From Azospirillum agricola (GTDB lineage: Bacteria > Pseudomonadota > Alphaproteobacteria > Azospirillales > Azospirillaceae), in the NCBI RefSeq assembly GCF_017876095.1, contig NZ_JAGINM010000018.1, positions 62,001 to 126,000 on the forward strand: 64,000 nucleotides of DNA, in the 5' to 3' direction. The notes below the pieces were generated by a model. It did no database searches and had not been told where the DNA came from. It saw only the letters and a list, made by a program, of their open reading frames with translations. Made by a program: the position numbers and the translations under genes. Positions 9,032 to 16,963 of the stretch are shown one piece after another (positions within the stretch are counted from its first letter, which is position 1; each line of letters opens with the position of its first letter).

Positions 9032-9376
9032 GCGTCTACCGCCCTCCCCCGAATGCTCGACGGGTGCGGCGAGGTCGGCGTGATCGGTGGCGGGACAAGG
9101 CCGCCACGCGCCATCTTCCTGCGCAACCAGCTCCACGGCCGGTGCGAAGGCGCATGCCTTCATGGATTTGCTCCAACTCCCCCCGCGGTGGACGCGCGCA
9201 CGCGGCCCCGTCTTTTCTTAGAGACCCCACTATAATGCAGGGCGGAGGCCAGGAGCCATGCAACGACCGAATGGTGGGTGCACCATCAATCGCCATTCGC
9301 GCCGGGCGTCTGCGGCCGGAGATTGGGCTTCCGGCGCGCGCGTCTCGTCGGCTCTCACAGCCCCCCTCGGGGGCCC
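9032..9376. other. Intergenic region upstream of the CoA ligase
   Basis: About 345 bases. It contains the possible 44-codon N-terminal extension of the ligase (9032-9163). It also contains nested dyads: arms CGAATGG (9268-9274) and CCATTCG (9293-9299) around TGGTG (9272-9276) and CACCA (9281-9285), a plausible repressor or activator site. A TATAGT-like -10 on the minus strand at 9229-9235 lacks a good -35. A C/G-rich hairpin lies near 9361-9375, just after the stop of the upstream unknown gene, without a U-tract. Confidence 0.5.
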
Positions 9377-9910
9377 TCAGCCGTTGCTGAGATAGAGGTC
9401 GATCTCGCCCTGCTCCATCACATGGGCGGTGCCGTGGATGATGCCGTTGGCGACCTGGATGATGCGATGGATCATCGCGACGGAAATCTGGCAGTCGGCC
9501 CGCAGCTTGTCCGGGTCGCCGCCCTGGATGTCGGTGGAGACCCGCTCCAGCGTGTGGGCGATCACCTGATGGGCCTGGGCGATGGTGTCCTCGAAAGGCC
9601 GGCGGAATTTCGACGGGACATGCCCATAGGCCTCGATGGCGAGGTCCCGGTCGGAAAAACCGCTGTCGCGGAAATGCTCGGCGTAGCTCTTGGGCTGCCA
9701 GATCAGGCATTCCTCCAGCATGTCCGGCATGTCCGGAACCATCTCGATCAGCATCACGATTTCGTTGAAGTGATTGAGGTAGTCGGTGGCGAGCAGCGTC
9801 TTGTCGGAAATGTTGGTGCCCCGCACACGATCGCGCCACAGGCTGTAATCGGCCAGCTCATCCGGCGGCACGCCGTCGGTCAGCGACCGGTCGAACTCTT
9901 GGTCTTCCAT
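9377..9910 (-). CDS. Conserved-looking protein of unknown function
   Basis: 177 residues, acidic, soluble, no signal peptide or membrane helix. I do not recognise the family. Visible features are SDKTLLATDYLNHFNEIVML, a run of amphipathic helices, and a C terminus rich in His and Ile (MIHRIIQVANGIIHGTAHVM) that may form a helical bundle. Codon use and a dense open frame free of antisense competition support it being real. The ATG at 9910 is preferred over 9964, whose extra residues are low-complexity. It could be cotranscribed with the CoA ligase 345 bases downstream, but the gap and candidate operator argue against this. Confidence 0.7.
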   Translation of the reverse strand: MEDQEFDRSLTDGVPPDELADYSLWRDRVRGTNISDKTLLATDYLNHFNEIVMLIEMVPDMPDMLEECLIWQPKSYAEHFRDSGFSDRDLAIEAYGHVPSKFRRPFEDTIAQAHQVIAHTLERVSTDIQGGDPDKLRADCQISVAMIHRIIQVANGIIHGTAHVMEQGEIDLYLSNG

Positions 9911-10633
9911 GCGTGAATCCGGACCCGCTGCGGCAACCGAAAGGGGGGCGGCACCCGACCGCAACCCCCATCCCTGAGATGACGTTGTGTCGATGTCATT
10001 AACTTCCGCTTAAGCGGCTTGCAAGCACCGCTGTGTGAAGGAACCGGCAAAAAAAGCGCCGCCCACGCGCTCCGGCGGGACGGGGGCGTGCGGCGGCGGG
10101 CAGGATGCGGCGGTTCGGGGAGGAATCACACCGTTGCATCGCTCAACACTCCCTTGCGCGGAGGGTTCCCGGCGCTCCCGGCCCGGCTGTCCCCGAGGGC
10201 ATCAAAAGCGAGACAAGAAAAAACGCGCCGGCCCGGGGGAAGGTGCCGGCGCGTTCAAGGATCGGGAACACTCGCCTCGCCCTCTCACAGCCGGAGCCGG
10301 AGGGCAATGTCAGAGTATGGCGCTAAGTCTTTCCGAACGGTTAAAGTCGGATGGGCGTTTTCCCGAGGCGGGGAGAGCACTTATCCCTTTCGAGCTAAAC
10401 GGCCGCATGTCCATTCGTCCGGCGGCCTAGCCATGAATGGGTAATTCTTTGCAGGTATCTCGAATAAATCTTTCGGGTTCACTCCCGTTTGGCCGTGGGC
10501 TGCGCCATATGAACTTGACCGCCGCGCTCCCGGACAGGGCACTCTCTTGTGAGCCGAGGGCTCGGCGGGCCGATTGGGGACCACCGCAAGACGCCCGGCA
10601 GAACGCGCCGCAAGTCAAGGCACGGGGAGAGAG
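9911..10633. other. Long intergenic region between unknown gene and phyR
   Basis: About 720 bases with lower GC than its surroundings in places (10200-10225, 10310-10350, 10380-10475). Short plus-strand open frames of 70-140 codons here have no recognisable protein features. It holds an intrinsic terminator on the minus strand (10222-10255) with no annotated gene in front of it. A direct repeat AAGTC occurs at 10325-10329 and 10345-10349. No nepR-like small gene and no GGAAC-N16/17-CGTT (EcfG-type) promoter were found. Confidence 0.6.
10216..10255 (-). terminator. Rho-independent terminator on the minus strand
   Basis: Arms AACGCGCCGGC (10222-10232) and GCCGGCGCGTT (10245-10255) form a perfect 11-bp stem with a 12-base loop. 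Read on the minus strand, the stem is followed by TTTTCTTGTC, giving six consecutive U with the stem end. On the plus strand only TTCAAGG follows. It therefore points left and should end a minus-strand transcript from between 10256 and phyR, where no protein gene is visible. Confidence 0.75.
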
Positions 10634-11422
10634 ATGGAGCAGTACACCGGCCACTTCATGCAGCATTTGCCTTACCTGCGTCGCTACGCCCGCGCGCTGA
10701 CAGGCACCAGCGGCCGTGGCGACGCCTTGGTGACGCGGACCCTGGAATGGTACCTGGAAGCCCAGGGGGCTGCGGATCTGTCGCGCGGCGCCCTCTACCG
10801 TCACCTGAACCAGTTGCAGGACGAGGGTGCCGTTCCGCCGTCCGTCGCCCCCTACCACCCGGTGGAGTCGGCGCTGATGGCGTTGGACGAAACCGACCGG
10901 CGCCTGTATCTGCTGGTCAACCTGGAGGATCTGCCGGTCGCCGACGCCGCCGCCGTGCTGGGGCTGCCGCCGGAGGACGCGGTCCATCGCCTCACCCACG
11001 CCCGCGACCGGGTGCGCGCCCGCCTGACCGCGACGATCCTGATCGTCGAGGACGACGCCATCATCGCCTATGATCTGGCCGAGACGGTGCGCGGCATGGG
11101 CCACATCGTCTGCGGCAACGCCGCGACGATGGACGAGGCGCTGACGCTGGCGGCGGAGCACCGCCCGACGCTGGCGCTGATGGACATCCGGCTGGCCGAC
11201 GGCGACAACGGGCTGGAGGTGGCGCGCGAGCTGCGCGCCCAGCGCTTCCTGCCGGTGATCTTCGTGACCGCCTTCCCGGACGACCTCGCCAAGCACGGGC
11301 TGGAGCATCTGGGGCCGGTAATTCCGAAGCCCTTCACCCGCGACCAGATCGAGCAGGCGATCACCCGCGCGGTCTTCATGCCGCAACCGGAGGACGCCCG
11401 CGAGACCGCCCAGCCGCATTGA
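10634..11422 (+). CDS. phyR: General stress response regulator, PhyR type
   Basis: 262-residue response regulator with the inverted PhyR layout: a sigma-factor-like N-terminal half (residues 1-130) and a C-terminal receiver (133-250). HLPYLRRYARALTG at residues 11-24 is the PhyR opening; ALDETDRRLYLLVNLEDLPV is the region-4-like helix set. The receiver keeps the acidic pocket (E139, D140, D141), phosphoacceptor D184 in MDIRLADG and K232 in PKPFT. In alphaproteobacteria phosphorylated PhyR sequesters the anti-sigma factor NepR, freeing EcfG. Neither nepR nor ecfG is next to it here. The ATG at 10634 follows GGGGAGAG. Confidence 0.92.
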   Translation: MEQYTGHFMQHLPYLRRYARALTGTSGRGDALVTRTLEWYLEAQGAADLSRGALYRHLNQLQDEGAVPPSVAPYHPVESALMALDETDRRLYLLVNLEDLPVADAAAVLGLPPEDAVHRLTHARDRVRARLTATILIVEDDAIIAYDLAETVRGMGHIVCGNAATMDEALTLAAEHRPTLALMDIRLADGDNGLEVARELRAQRFLPVIFVTAFPDDLAKHGLEHLGPVIPKPFTRDQIEQAITRAVFMPQPEDARETAQPH

Positions 11423-11438
11423 GCCGGATGCGGAAAGA

Positions 11439-11468
11439 GGGCGGCGCGGGCATCGACCCGCACCGCCC
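11439..11468. terminator. Bidirectional terminator between phyR and purU
   Basis: Twelve-base arms at 11439-11450 and 11457-11468 pair with one mismatch around a 6-base loop. Pyrimidine-rich tracts follow on both strands (TTCGCGCTTC on plus, TCTTTCC on minus). It lies between two convergent genes, phyR ending at 11422 and purU ending at 11500. Confidence 0.6.
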
Positions 11469-11499
11469 TTCGCGCTTCAAAGGCGTCGGAGCGCCGCGG

Positions 11500-12366
11500 T
11501 CAGCGGAAGACCACCGTCTTGTTGCCGTTCAGCAGCACCCGGTGCTCGACATGGTAGCGGACGGCGCGCGCCAGCACGACGTTCTCGATGTCGCGCCCCA
11601 TGGCCACGAGATCGTCGGGCGCCATCGTGTGGTCGACGCGCTCGGCTTCCTGCTCGATGATCGGTCCCTCGTCGAGGTTCGAGGTCACGTAATGCGCCGT
11701 CGCCCCGATCAGCTTCACGCCGCGCGCGTGCGCCTGGTGGTAGGGCTTGGCGCCCTTGAAGCTGGGCAGGAAGCTGTGGTGGATGTTGATGACCCGCCCG
11801 GCCATCCGCTCGCACAGCGCGCCGGACAGCACCTGCATGTAGCGGGCGAGCACGACCAGGTCGATCCGCTCCTCCTCGACGAGTTCCAGCAGCCGGGCCT
11901 CCTGCTGCGCCTTGTTCTCGGGGCCGACGGGGATGTGGTGGAACGGGATGTTGTGCCACGCCGCCAGTTGATAGAAGTCGCGGTGGTTGGAGACGATCGC
12001 CGGGATCTCGATCGGCAGGTAGCCGGTGCGGTAGCGGTACAGCAGGTCGTTCAGGCAGTGCCCGAACTTCGACACCATGATCAGCACGCGCTGGCGCCGG
12101 CCGGCGTCGTGCAGTTTCCACGTCATGGAAAAGCGGTCGGCGACATGGGCGGCGAAATCGGCATGGAGCGACGCCTGCGACGGGCCGCCGGCCCCGGCGG
12201 TGAAATGGATGCGCAGGAAGAATAGGCCCGACACCCGGTCGCCGAACTGGGCGCTGTCGACGATGTTGCAGCTCCGTTCCGCCAGGAAACCGGACACCGC
12301 GTAGACGATGCCGACCGCGTCGGGGCAGGAAATGGTCAGGATGTAATCGGAGCCGGTCTCGGACAT
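11500..12366 (-). CDS. purU: Formyltetrahydrofolate deformylase
   Basis: 288-residue cytosolic enzyme that hydrolyses 10-formyl-tetrahydrofolate to formate and tetrahydrofolate, balancing one-carbon pools and feeding formate to PurT-type purine synthesis. Residues 8-85 are an ACT domain (ILTISCPDAVGIVYAVSGFL). The rest is a formyltransferase fold with the catalytic triad N194, H196 (RVINIHHSFLPSF) and D232 (TSNLDEGPII). Full length for PurU. It is transcribed alone, convergent with phyR. The Shine-Dalgarno sequence before 12366 is weak. Confidence 0.95.
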   Translation of the reverse strand: MSETGSDYILTISCPDAVGIVYAVSGFLAERSCNIVDSAQFGDRVSGLFFLRIHFTAGAGGPSQASLHADFAAHVADRFSMTWKLHDAGRRQRVLIMVSKFGHCLNDLLYRYRTGYLPIEIPAIVSNHRDFYQLAAWHNIPFHHIPVGPENKAQQEARLLELVEEERIDLVVLARYMQVLSGALCERMAGRVINIHHSFLPSFKGAKPYHQAHARGVKLIGATAHYVTSNLDEGPIIEQEAERVDHTMAPDDLVAMGRDIENVVLARAVRYHVEHRVLLNGNKTVVFR

Positions 12367-12562
12367 CGCGCGTCTACCAGTGCGGGCAACGGAAAAGGGG
12401 AAGCCTGCGTATCATGAACCGCGCCGCGTTGCACCCGCTCGATTGCGGCGGCACCCTTGCAAGGATGCGGCAACGGAGTTCGGCCCTCTGGCGTCGCACG
12501 GGGCGCGGTGCCACAATCATTCGGACAGGCGGCCGCACCGGTCGCGCGCAACGGAGCGTCCC

Positions 12563-12949
12563 ATGGCGTCGCGCGGAAAAGTCGTTGGAGAGTTCAACAA
12601 GGGCAAGGTGGACAAGCTTCTGCCGCCGGAAGCCGTCGACATCGGCGCCCGCCACCGCATCCGGCGCTTCCTGGAAAACATGGACGCCGCGATCCTGGAG
12701 GCCAACTGCGAGGTGATCGGGCGCGAGTTGCCGAACCTGAACCGCGACACCTTCCTGCGCATGGCGGTGCGGGTGGCAGAACTGCGCGCCGATTATCTCC
12801 GCGCCGGCATCAAGGCGGCGGACAGCCGCCATCCCGATGCGGCGGCGGTCGCCGAGCTTGCCCGGCTGCGCGCCGCCTACGAGGAAATGCAATCGGTCTA
12901 CGAGGCGGCGGAGCGGGTCATCGAGCGCGGTTACGTCAAGCTCGGATGA
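12563..12949 (+). CDS. Small helical protein of unknown function
   Basis: 128 residues, soluble, mostly helical and rich in Ala, Arg and Glu. I do not recognise the family. It opens MASRGKVVGEFNKGKVDKLL and has repeated heptad-like stretches (LARLRAAYEEMQSVYEAAER) suggesting a C-terminal coiled coil. The ATG at 12563 is preceded by CGGAG at seven bases, and upstream in-frame codons encode low-complexity sequence, so earlier starts are rejected. Divergent from purU with a 196-base gap; no obvious partner. Confidence 0.75.
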   Translation: MASRGKVVGEFNKGKVDKLLPPEAVDIGARHRIRRFLENMDAAILEANCEVIGRELPNLNRDTFLRMAVRVAELRADYLRAGIKAADSRHPDAAAVAELARLRAAYEEMQSVYEAAERVIERGYVKLG

Positions 12950-13087
12950 CGGTTCTGGCTCCCTCGCCGGTCTCCTTATTCGGCGCACCGCCGAGAAGGG
13001 GGTAAAAAAGGCCGCAAGCTTCGTGCATCCGGAGAGCGAACGGCTCCCTGGAAGCGGGGCTTGATGCTCCGGACCGGGCGCCCGGCT

Positions 13088-13255
13088 TCAGACGTCCCGG
13101 AAATGCTCCAGTTCGCGGCGCAGGCTGCTCACCTCCTGCCGCAGGCCGATCAGGCGCCCGACGTCGGGCGTGGAGCAGCGCTCCTCCTTCTCCAGCTCGT
13201 CCTCGACCTCGCGCTGCTCTTGCCGGATGATGTTGAACAAGGCTTTCCTCAACAT
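13088..13255 (-). CDS. 55-residue coiled-coil small protein (not previously listed)
   Basis: A short open frame with unusually strong expression signals: ATG at 13255, Shine-Dalgarno GGGAGG five bases upstream, and a sigma-70 promoter 27-55 bases upstream. It encodes MLRKALFNIIRQEQREVEDE at the N terminus, then a charged heptad pattern, and ends RELEHFRDV. Leu/Ile/Val recur at i/i+3/i+7 positions (LFNII, LEKEE, LIGLRQEV, LRRELEHF), so a dimeric coiled coil is likely. One Cys (residue 27) is present. Function unknown. A longer open frame on the same strand in another register (12936-13322) has no initiation signal and is rejected. Confidence 0.75.
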   Translation of the reverse strand: MLRKALFNIIRQEQREVEDELEKEERCSTPDVGRLIGLRQEVSSLRRELEHFRDV

Positions 13256-13281
13256 CGTTACCTCCCGAGCTTGTCTCTAAA

Positions 13282-13310
13282 ATTTTAGCGCTTTCCGACT
13301 CCATCTTCAA
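13282..13310 (-). promoter_or_regulatory. Sigma-70 promoter of the 55-residue protein
   Basis: Minus-strand -35 TTGAAG (13310-13305), exactly 17 bases, then -10 TAAAAT (13287-13282). Transcription would begin near 13275, giving a leader of about 20 bases with GGGAGG correctly placed. The AT-rich -10 stands out in this GC-rich region. Confidence 0.6.
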
Positions 13311-13513
13311 GCAACTGTTCACCTGTGTCGAATCATCATAGGGTCAACCCCGGAGGTATGACGAAGCGCACATCAATATTCGAAGGCGGTAACCTTGCGT
13401 CACTTGAAAACACTTTTTCGCACACCCACTGGTTAGCGGCTCGCCAGAACCGGCCAAGCTCACGGCAGGGGTCGCCCGCAACACGCAATGTTATGAAACC
13501 GGTGTGTGGAATC

Positions 13514-14353
13514 ATGGATCGCAGACGGCTTTTGGGACTGGCCTTGACGCTGCCTCTGGCGGTTCCGTCCCCCTTCACCGCCCTGCCGGCGCTGGCCGCC
13601 CCCGATCCCGTCCCCCGCCCCGGCCGGAAGCCCTCCGCCCGGCCCGGCGGGCCCGGCCCGGCCCGGCGGCCGCGGCTGGTGATGCTCGACCCCGGCCATG
13701 GCGGCGCCGACCCCGGCGCCATCGGCACCCGCGGCACCCAGGAGAAGGAGGTCACGCTCGACATCGCCCGCGAGGTGGCCCGCCTGCTGGGCGAGCGCCA
13801 CCGCGTCACCGCCCGCCTGACCCGCAGCGACGACCGCTTCCTGGCGTTGGAGGAGCGCGTGGCGATCACCCGCAAGGCCGACGCCGACCTGCTGGTGTCG
13901 ATCCATGCCGACAGCGCCCCAAACCCGCAGGCGCGCGGCCTGTCGGCCTACACGCTGTCCGACAAGGCATCGGACGCCTTCGCCTCGCGGCTGGCGCAGC
14001 GCGAGAACCAGGCCGACCGCTTCGCCGGACCGGACTGGAAGGGGGCGACCAAGGTGGTGAAGGACATCCTGCTCGATCTGACCGCCCGCCACACCCGCAA
14101 CGCCTCGCTGATCGCCCGCCAGACCCTGGTGCGGGGAGCCGGCAAGGACCTGCGCCTGCTCGACAACCCGATGCGCTCGGCCAACTTCGCGGTGCTGAAG
14201 GCGCCCGACGTCCCCTCCGTGCTGGTCGAGACCGGTTTCCTGTCGAACCCCCGCGACGAGGAGATCCTGCGCGACGCCAAGGCCCGCCGCGTCGTCGCCC
14301 ATGTGCTGGCGCGCGAGATCGCCACCGTGCTGACGCTGCGCGGCTTCGCCTGA
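13514..14353 (+). CDS. N-acetylmuramoyl-L-alanine amidase with Tat-like signal
   Basis: Periplasmic zinc amidase of the Amidase_3 (AmiA/B/C) family, which cuts the amide bond between peptide and glycan in peptidoglycan for cell separation. Of 279 residues, 1-30 resemble a twin-arginine signal (DRRRLLGLAL then a hydrophobic stretch ending ALAA). A Pro/Arg-rich linker runs to about 52. The catalytic domain carries zinc ligands H62 (LDPGHGG), E77 and H131 (SIHADSAP) and the catalytic E239 (LVETGFLSN). No AMIN or LysM targeting domain is present, so localisation must come from elsewhere. The start could also be the ATG at 13493; neither has a strong ribosome binding site. Confidence 0.9.
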   Translation: MDRRRLLGLALTLPLAVPSPFTALPALAAPDPVPRPGRKPSARPGGPGPARRPRLVMLDPGHGGADPGAIGTRGTQEKEVTLDIAREVARLLGERHRVTARLTRSDDRFLALEERVAITRKADADLLVSIHADSAPNPQARGLSAYTLSDKASDAFASRLAQRENQADRFAGPDWKGATKVVKDILLDLTARHTRNASLIARQTLVRGAGKDLRLLDNPMRSANFAVLKAPDVPSVLVETGFLSNPRDEEILRDAKARRVVAHVLAREIATVLTLRGFA

Positions 14354-14549
14354 TCCCGGCCCCACCCTGCCCCGCGCGTTCCTTCGCAAGCGCAGCGAGT
14401 GCAACATCCGTGCATCACTGACGGACAAATCGACGATGACCCGCAAGACTTCCAAGAATTCCCATTGCCAACCCTCGCCGGCCGTGACTTTTTCCGGCCG
14501 CCCGCCACGTCGGCGGCCCGGCGGACGCGCCGGAGAGGGGAGGCATGCT

Positions 14550-15170
14550 GTGACGGGTCCGAGCCGCCATTCGACGTTCCGGCCGGCGCTTGCGACGTTG
14601 ACGCTGGTCGGCCTGACGCTGGCCGCCGCCATGGCGCTGCCCGGCTGCGCGCCGCTGGTGATCGGCGGGGCCGGCGCCACCGCCGCCGTGGCGTCGGAGC
14701 ATCGCGGGCTGAAGGGCTTCGCCAGCGACACCCAGATCCGGGCCAGCATCAACCATCTCTGGCTCCAGCATTCGCTGGAGATGACCAACCGCATCGGCCT
14801 GTCCATCAACCAGGGCCGCGTGCTGCTGACCGGCCGCGCGACCGACGCGCAGATGCGGCTGGACGCCGTCCGGCTCGCCTGGCAGGCCGAGGGCGTGCGC
14901 GAGGTCATCAACGAGATCCAGATCGACAACGGCGCCGGCATCGTCGACAACGCCCGCGACACCTGGATTTCGACCCAGCTGCGCACCAGGATTACCTTCG
15001 ATGGCGACGTTCATAGCCAGAACTACAGCATCGATACCGTCGACGGGGTTGTCTATCTGATGGGTGTCGCCACCACGCAGGCCGAGCTGGACACGGTGAT
15101 CCAGCACGCCCGCTCGGTCGCCAATGTCCAGCGCGTCGTCAACTACGTCCGTCTTCTCGCCAGCCTCTAG
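14550..15170 (+). CDS. BON-domain outer-membrane/periplasmic lipoprotein
   Basis: 206-residue lipoprotein starting at a GTG with an excellent GGGGAGG seven bases upstream. The ATG at 14546 in another frame hits a stop after two codons. Residues 1-32 are a lipoprotein signal with lipobox LPGC (C33). Two BON repeats follow: about 60-125 (SDTQIRASINHLWL ... INQGRVLLTGRATD) and 135-205 (DTWISTQLRTRITFD ... VYLMGVATTQAELD). BON domains bind phospholipid and help stabilise the envelope (OsmY/DolP type). DolP works with amidase activation, so lying 200 bases after an amidase gene may be meaningful. Confidence 0.9.
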   Translation: MTGPSRHSTFRPALATLTLVGLTLAAAMALPGCAPLVIGGAGATAAVASEHRGLKGFASDTQIRASINHLWLQHSLEMTNRIGLSINQGRVLLTGRATDAQMRLDAVRLAWQAEGVREVINEIQIDNGAGIVDNARDTWISTQLRTRITFDGDVHSQNYSIDTVDGVVYLMGVATTQAELDTVIQHARSVANVQRVVNYVRLLASL

Positions 15171-15187
15171 ATCGAAGCCGCATCGCC

Positions 15188-16543
15188 ATGGCCCCCGCCT
15201 TTGCCCGTGTGACCGCGTACGCCCGCACCGCCAGCCTCCTCGCCGCCCTGTTCCTGGCGATGGCGGCGCTGGCCGGCCCCGCCCTGGCGCAGGATCCGGG
15301 GCCGGCGAACCGCCTGTTCGTGCAGGCGATGCAGCTCATCCGGCAGGCCGACAACACCTACGACGTCGCCGAGGAATCGCGCCTCCTGAAGGAGGCCGAC
15401 AAGCTGTTCAACGAGATCGTCACCAAGTTCCCGGACAGCCCGCTGGCGGTGCAGCTCGTCACCAACCAGTTCGTCGGCGACTTCGATTTCTACGAGTTCC
15501 GCTCGCGCATCCGCGCCATGGTCTGCAACGAGCCGCTGACCAGCCTGTGCTCCCTGCACCGCATCGGCGAGATGCTGCCGCCGGTGGAGACCCCGATCTC
15601 CGCCGCGCGCTGGGACTGGCTGTCCCTGGCCGTCGCCTACCACCAGATCGGCGACCCCGGCCGCGCCAAGGAGATCGTCGCCCCCTTCGTCAGCGCCGTG
15701 CGGCGCGGCGGCATCACCGACAGCTCCGGCCAGGATCTGTTCGTCGCCCGCGCGCTGGCCCTGATGGGGCAGACCCAGCTCGCGCTCGACATCACCCGGC
15801 AGATCGCCGACTGCTCGACCCGCATCTACAACCTCGCCGACATCGCCAAGGCCGCCGCCTGGCGCGGCGACGCCGGGCTGGCCGGCGCGCTGGCCGAGGA
15901 GGCCAAGACCTACGCCACCACCCGCAACTGCTCGTGGGAGCTCGGGCTGGTCTCCCAGGCGCTGCTGCGCGCCGGCAAGGAGGCGCAGGCCCGCACCCTG
16001 TTCCTCAACACGGTCGAGACGCAGTTCTCCAAGTTCAAGGAGACGCGCGGCGACTGCTGCCCGCCGGAGCTGGCCGTCGCGGCGGCGGAGATGGGCGACG
16101 CCCCCCTGGCGCTCAACCTGCTGCGCACCGTGCAGGACGAGAATCCCTGGACCATTCCGGCGGTGCTGGGACGGCTGGCCCGCCGCGGCGAGACCGTTGC
16201 CGCGCTGTCCTACGCCGAGCAGGTTTCGGACATCGACACGCGCGGCGAGGCGCTGGCCGAGTTGATCGAGGCGGCGCACAAACGCAACGATTCCGCCGGC
16301 GCCAACGACCTGCTGCGCCGCCTGAACAAGCTGGTCGACGAGGCCGCCGGCCGCCGGCCCGGCCTGCTGGCCCAGCGCGCGAAGGCGGAGAAGATCGCCT
16401 ACAACGACGACCGCTGGCGCCGTTCCTTCCAGCAGGCGATCAACGCGGCGGAGAAGTCGAGCAACTTCGTCCGGCGCGACATCGGCGCCCCGCTGCTGGC
16501 CGCCCTGGTCCGCATCGAAACCGGCCTGCCGATGCTGGACTGA
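15188..16543 (+). CDS. Secreted alpha-helical (TPR-like) repeat protein, unknown function
   Basis: 451 residues with a Sec signal peptide (1-34, cleavage after ALA before QDPG). The mature part is built of helical pairs with TPR/SEL1-like spacing (for example WDWLSLAVAYHQIGDPGRAK and LFVARALALMGQTQLALDIT). It has several Cys (NEPLTSLCSLHR, IADCSTRIYN, TRNCSWELG, GDCCPPE) that could form disulfides in the periplasm. I do not recognise a named family. It starts 17 bases after the BON lipoprotein stop, so the two are probably cotranscribed and may act together at the envelope. Confidence 0.8.
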   Translation: MAPAFARVTAYARTASLLAALFLAMAALAGPALAQDPGPANRLFVQAMQLIRQADNTYDVAEESRLLKEADKLFNEIVTKFPDSPLAVQLVTNQFVGDFDFYEFRSRIRAMVCNEPLTSLCSLHRIGEMLPPVETPISAARWDWLSLAVAYHQIGDPGRAKEIVAPFVSAVRRGGITDSSGQDLFVARALALMGQTQLALDITRQIADCSTRIYNLADIAKAAAWRGDAGLAGALAEEAKTYATTRNCSWELGLVSQALLRAGKEAQARTLFLNTVETQFSKFKETRGDCCPPELAVAAAEMGDAPLALNLLRTVQDENPWTIPAVLGRLARRGETVAALSYAEQVSDIDTRGEALAELIEAAHKRNDSAGANDLLRRLNKLVDEAAGRRPGLLAQRAKAEKIAYNDDRWRRSFQQAINAAEKSSNFVRRDIGAPLLAALVRIETGLPMLD

Positions 16544-16600
16544 CTCCGCGGCCGGCTTGATGAGGCCGCATGGATGGATCGCCGGCGGTTGCTTGGACGC

Positions 16601-16963
16601 TCATGAGCGCTCGGCGGCCTCCGGTTCCGTCGCCGACCGGTACCACTCCGCATAGGGCGTCGTCCGCGCCATGTGCCGGTTGAGGTCGGGCGCCCCATCG
16701 GACCACCACACCGCCCCGCGTTCGCCGAGCGCACGCTTGGCATGGTCGACCACCATGTGCGCGGTCGCCTCGGCGTCGCGATCGGACGCCCGCCGCGCCG
16801 CCGCGACAGCCCGGCGCGCGTCCATCAGGCCGACGACCAGTCTCTCACGCTCCGCCTCGGGCAACGCAGGGTTGGCCGCCCGCCACAACCGCCCCCGGAC
16901 CACGATGTAGCGGCCGTCCGGAGTGACGAGAGGCGGGCGCTTGGCTGGCACGGATCGGCTCAC
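16601..16963 (-). CDS. Small conserved protein of unknown function (TPDGRYIVVRGRLWRA family)
   Basis: 120-residue basic soluble protein. It contains TPDGRYIVVRGRLWRAANP near residue 14, a Leu/Ala/Arg-rich helix, and a C-terminal GAVWWSDGAPDLNRHM. I have seen this arrangement in many proteobacterial proteins, sometimes labelled 'biopolymer transporter Tol'; nothing in the sequence supports such a role (no signal, no membrane segment, no TolR/ExbD fold). Single gene convergent with the TPR-like protein. The start at 16963 has no strong Shine-Dalgarno sequence. Confidence 0.8.
   Translation of the reverse strand: MSRSVPAKRPPLVTPDGRYIVVRGRLWRAANPALPEAERERLVVGLMDARRAVAAARRASDRDAEATAHMVVDHAKRALGERGAVWWSDGAPDLNRHMARTTPYAEWYRSATEPEAAERS

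Noticed and set aside
9064..9839. Frames in other registers around 9064-9839
   Set aside because: They overlap the unknown 9377-9910 gene and the ligase leader, have poor codon bias and no family features.
10019..10444. Plus-strand frames of 70-140 codons before phyR (possible nepR)
   Set aside because: None shows the short acidic helical NepR pattern or a ribosome binding site; composition shifts along the frame as in non-coding DNA.
12936..13322. A 128-codon minus-strand frame overlapping the 55-residue gene
   Set aside because: Its only Met has no Shine-Dalgarno sequence and the product is Arg/Gly/Ala low complexity, while the shorter frame in the other register has promoter, ribosome site and heptads.
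16601..16963. Label 'biopolymer transporter Tol' for the 120-residue protein
   Set aside because: No signal peptide, membrane helix or TolR/ExbD pattern is present; kept as unknown.
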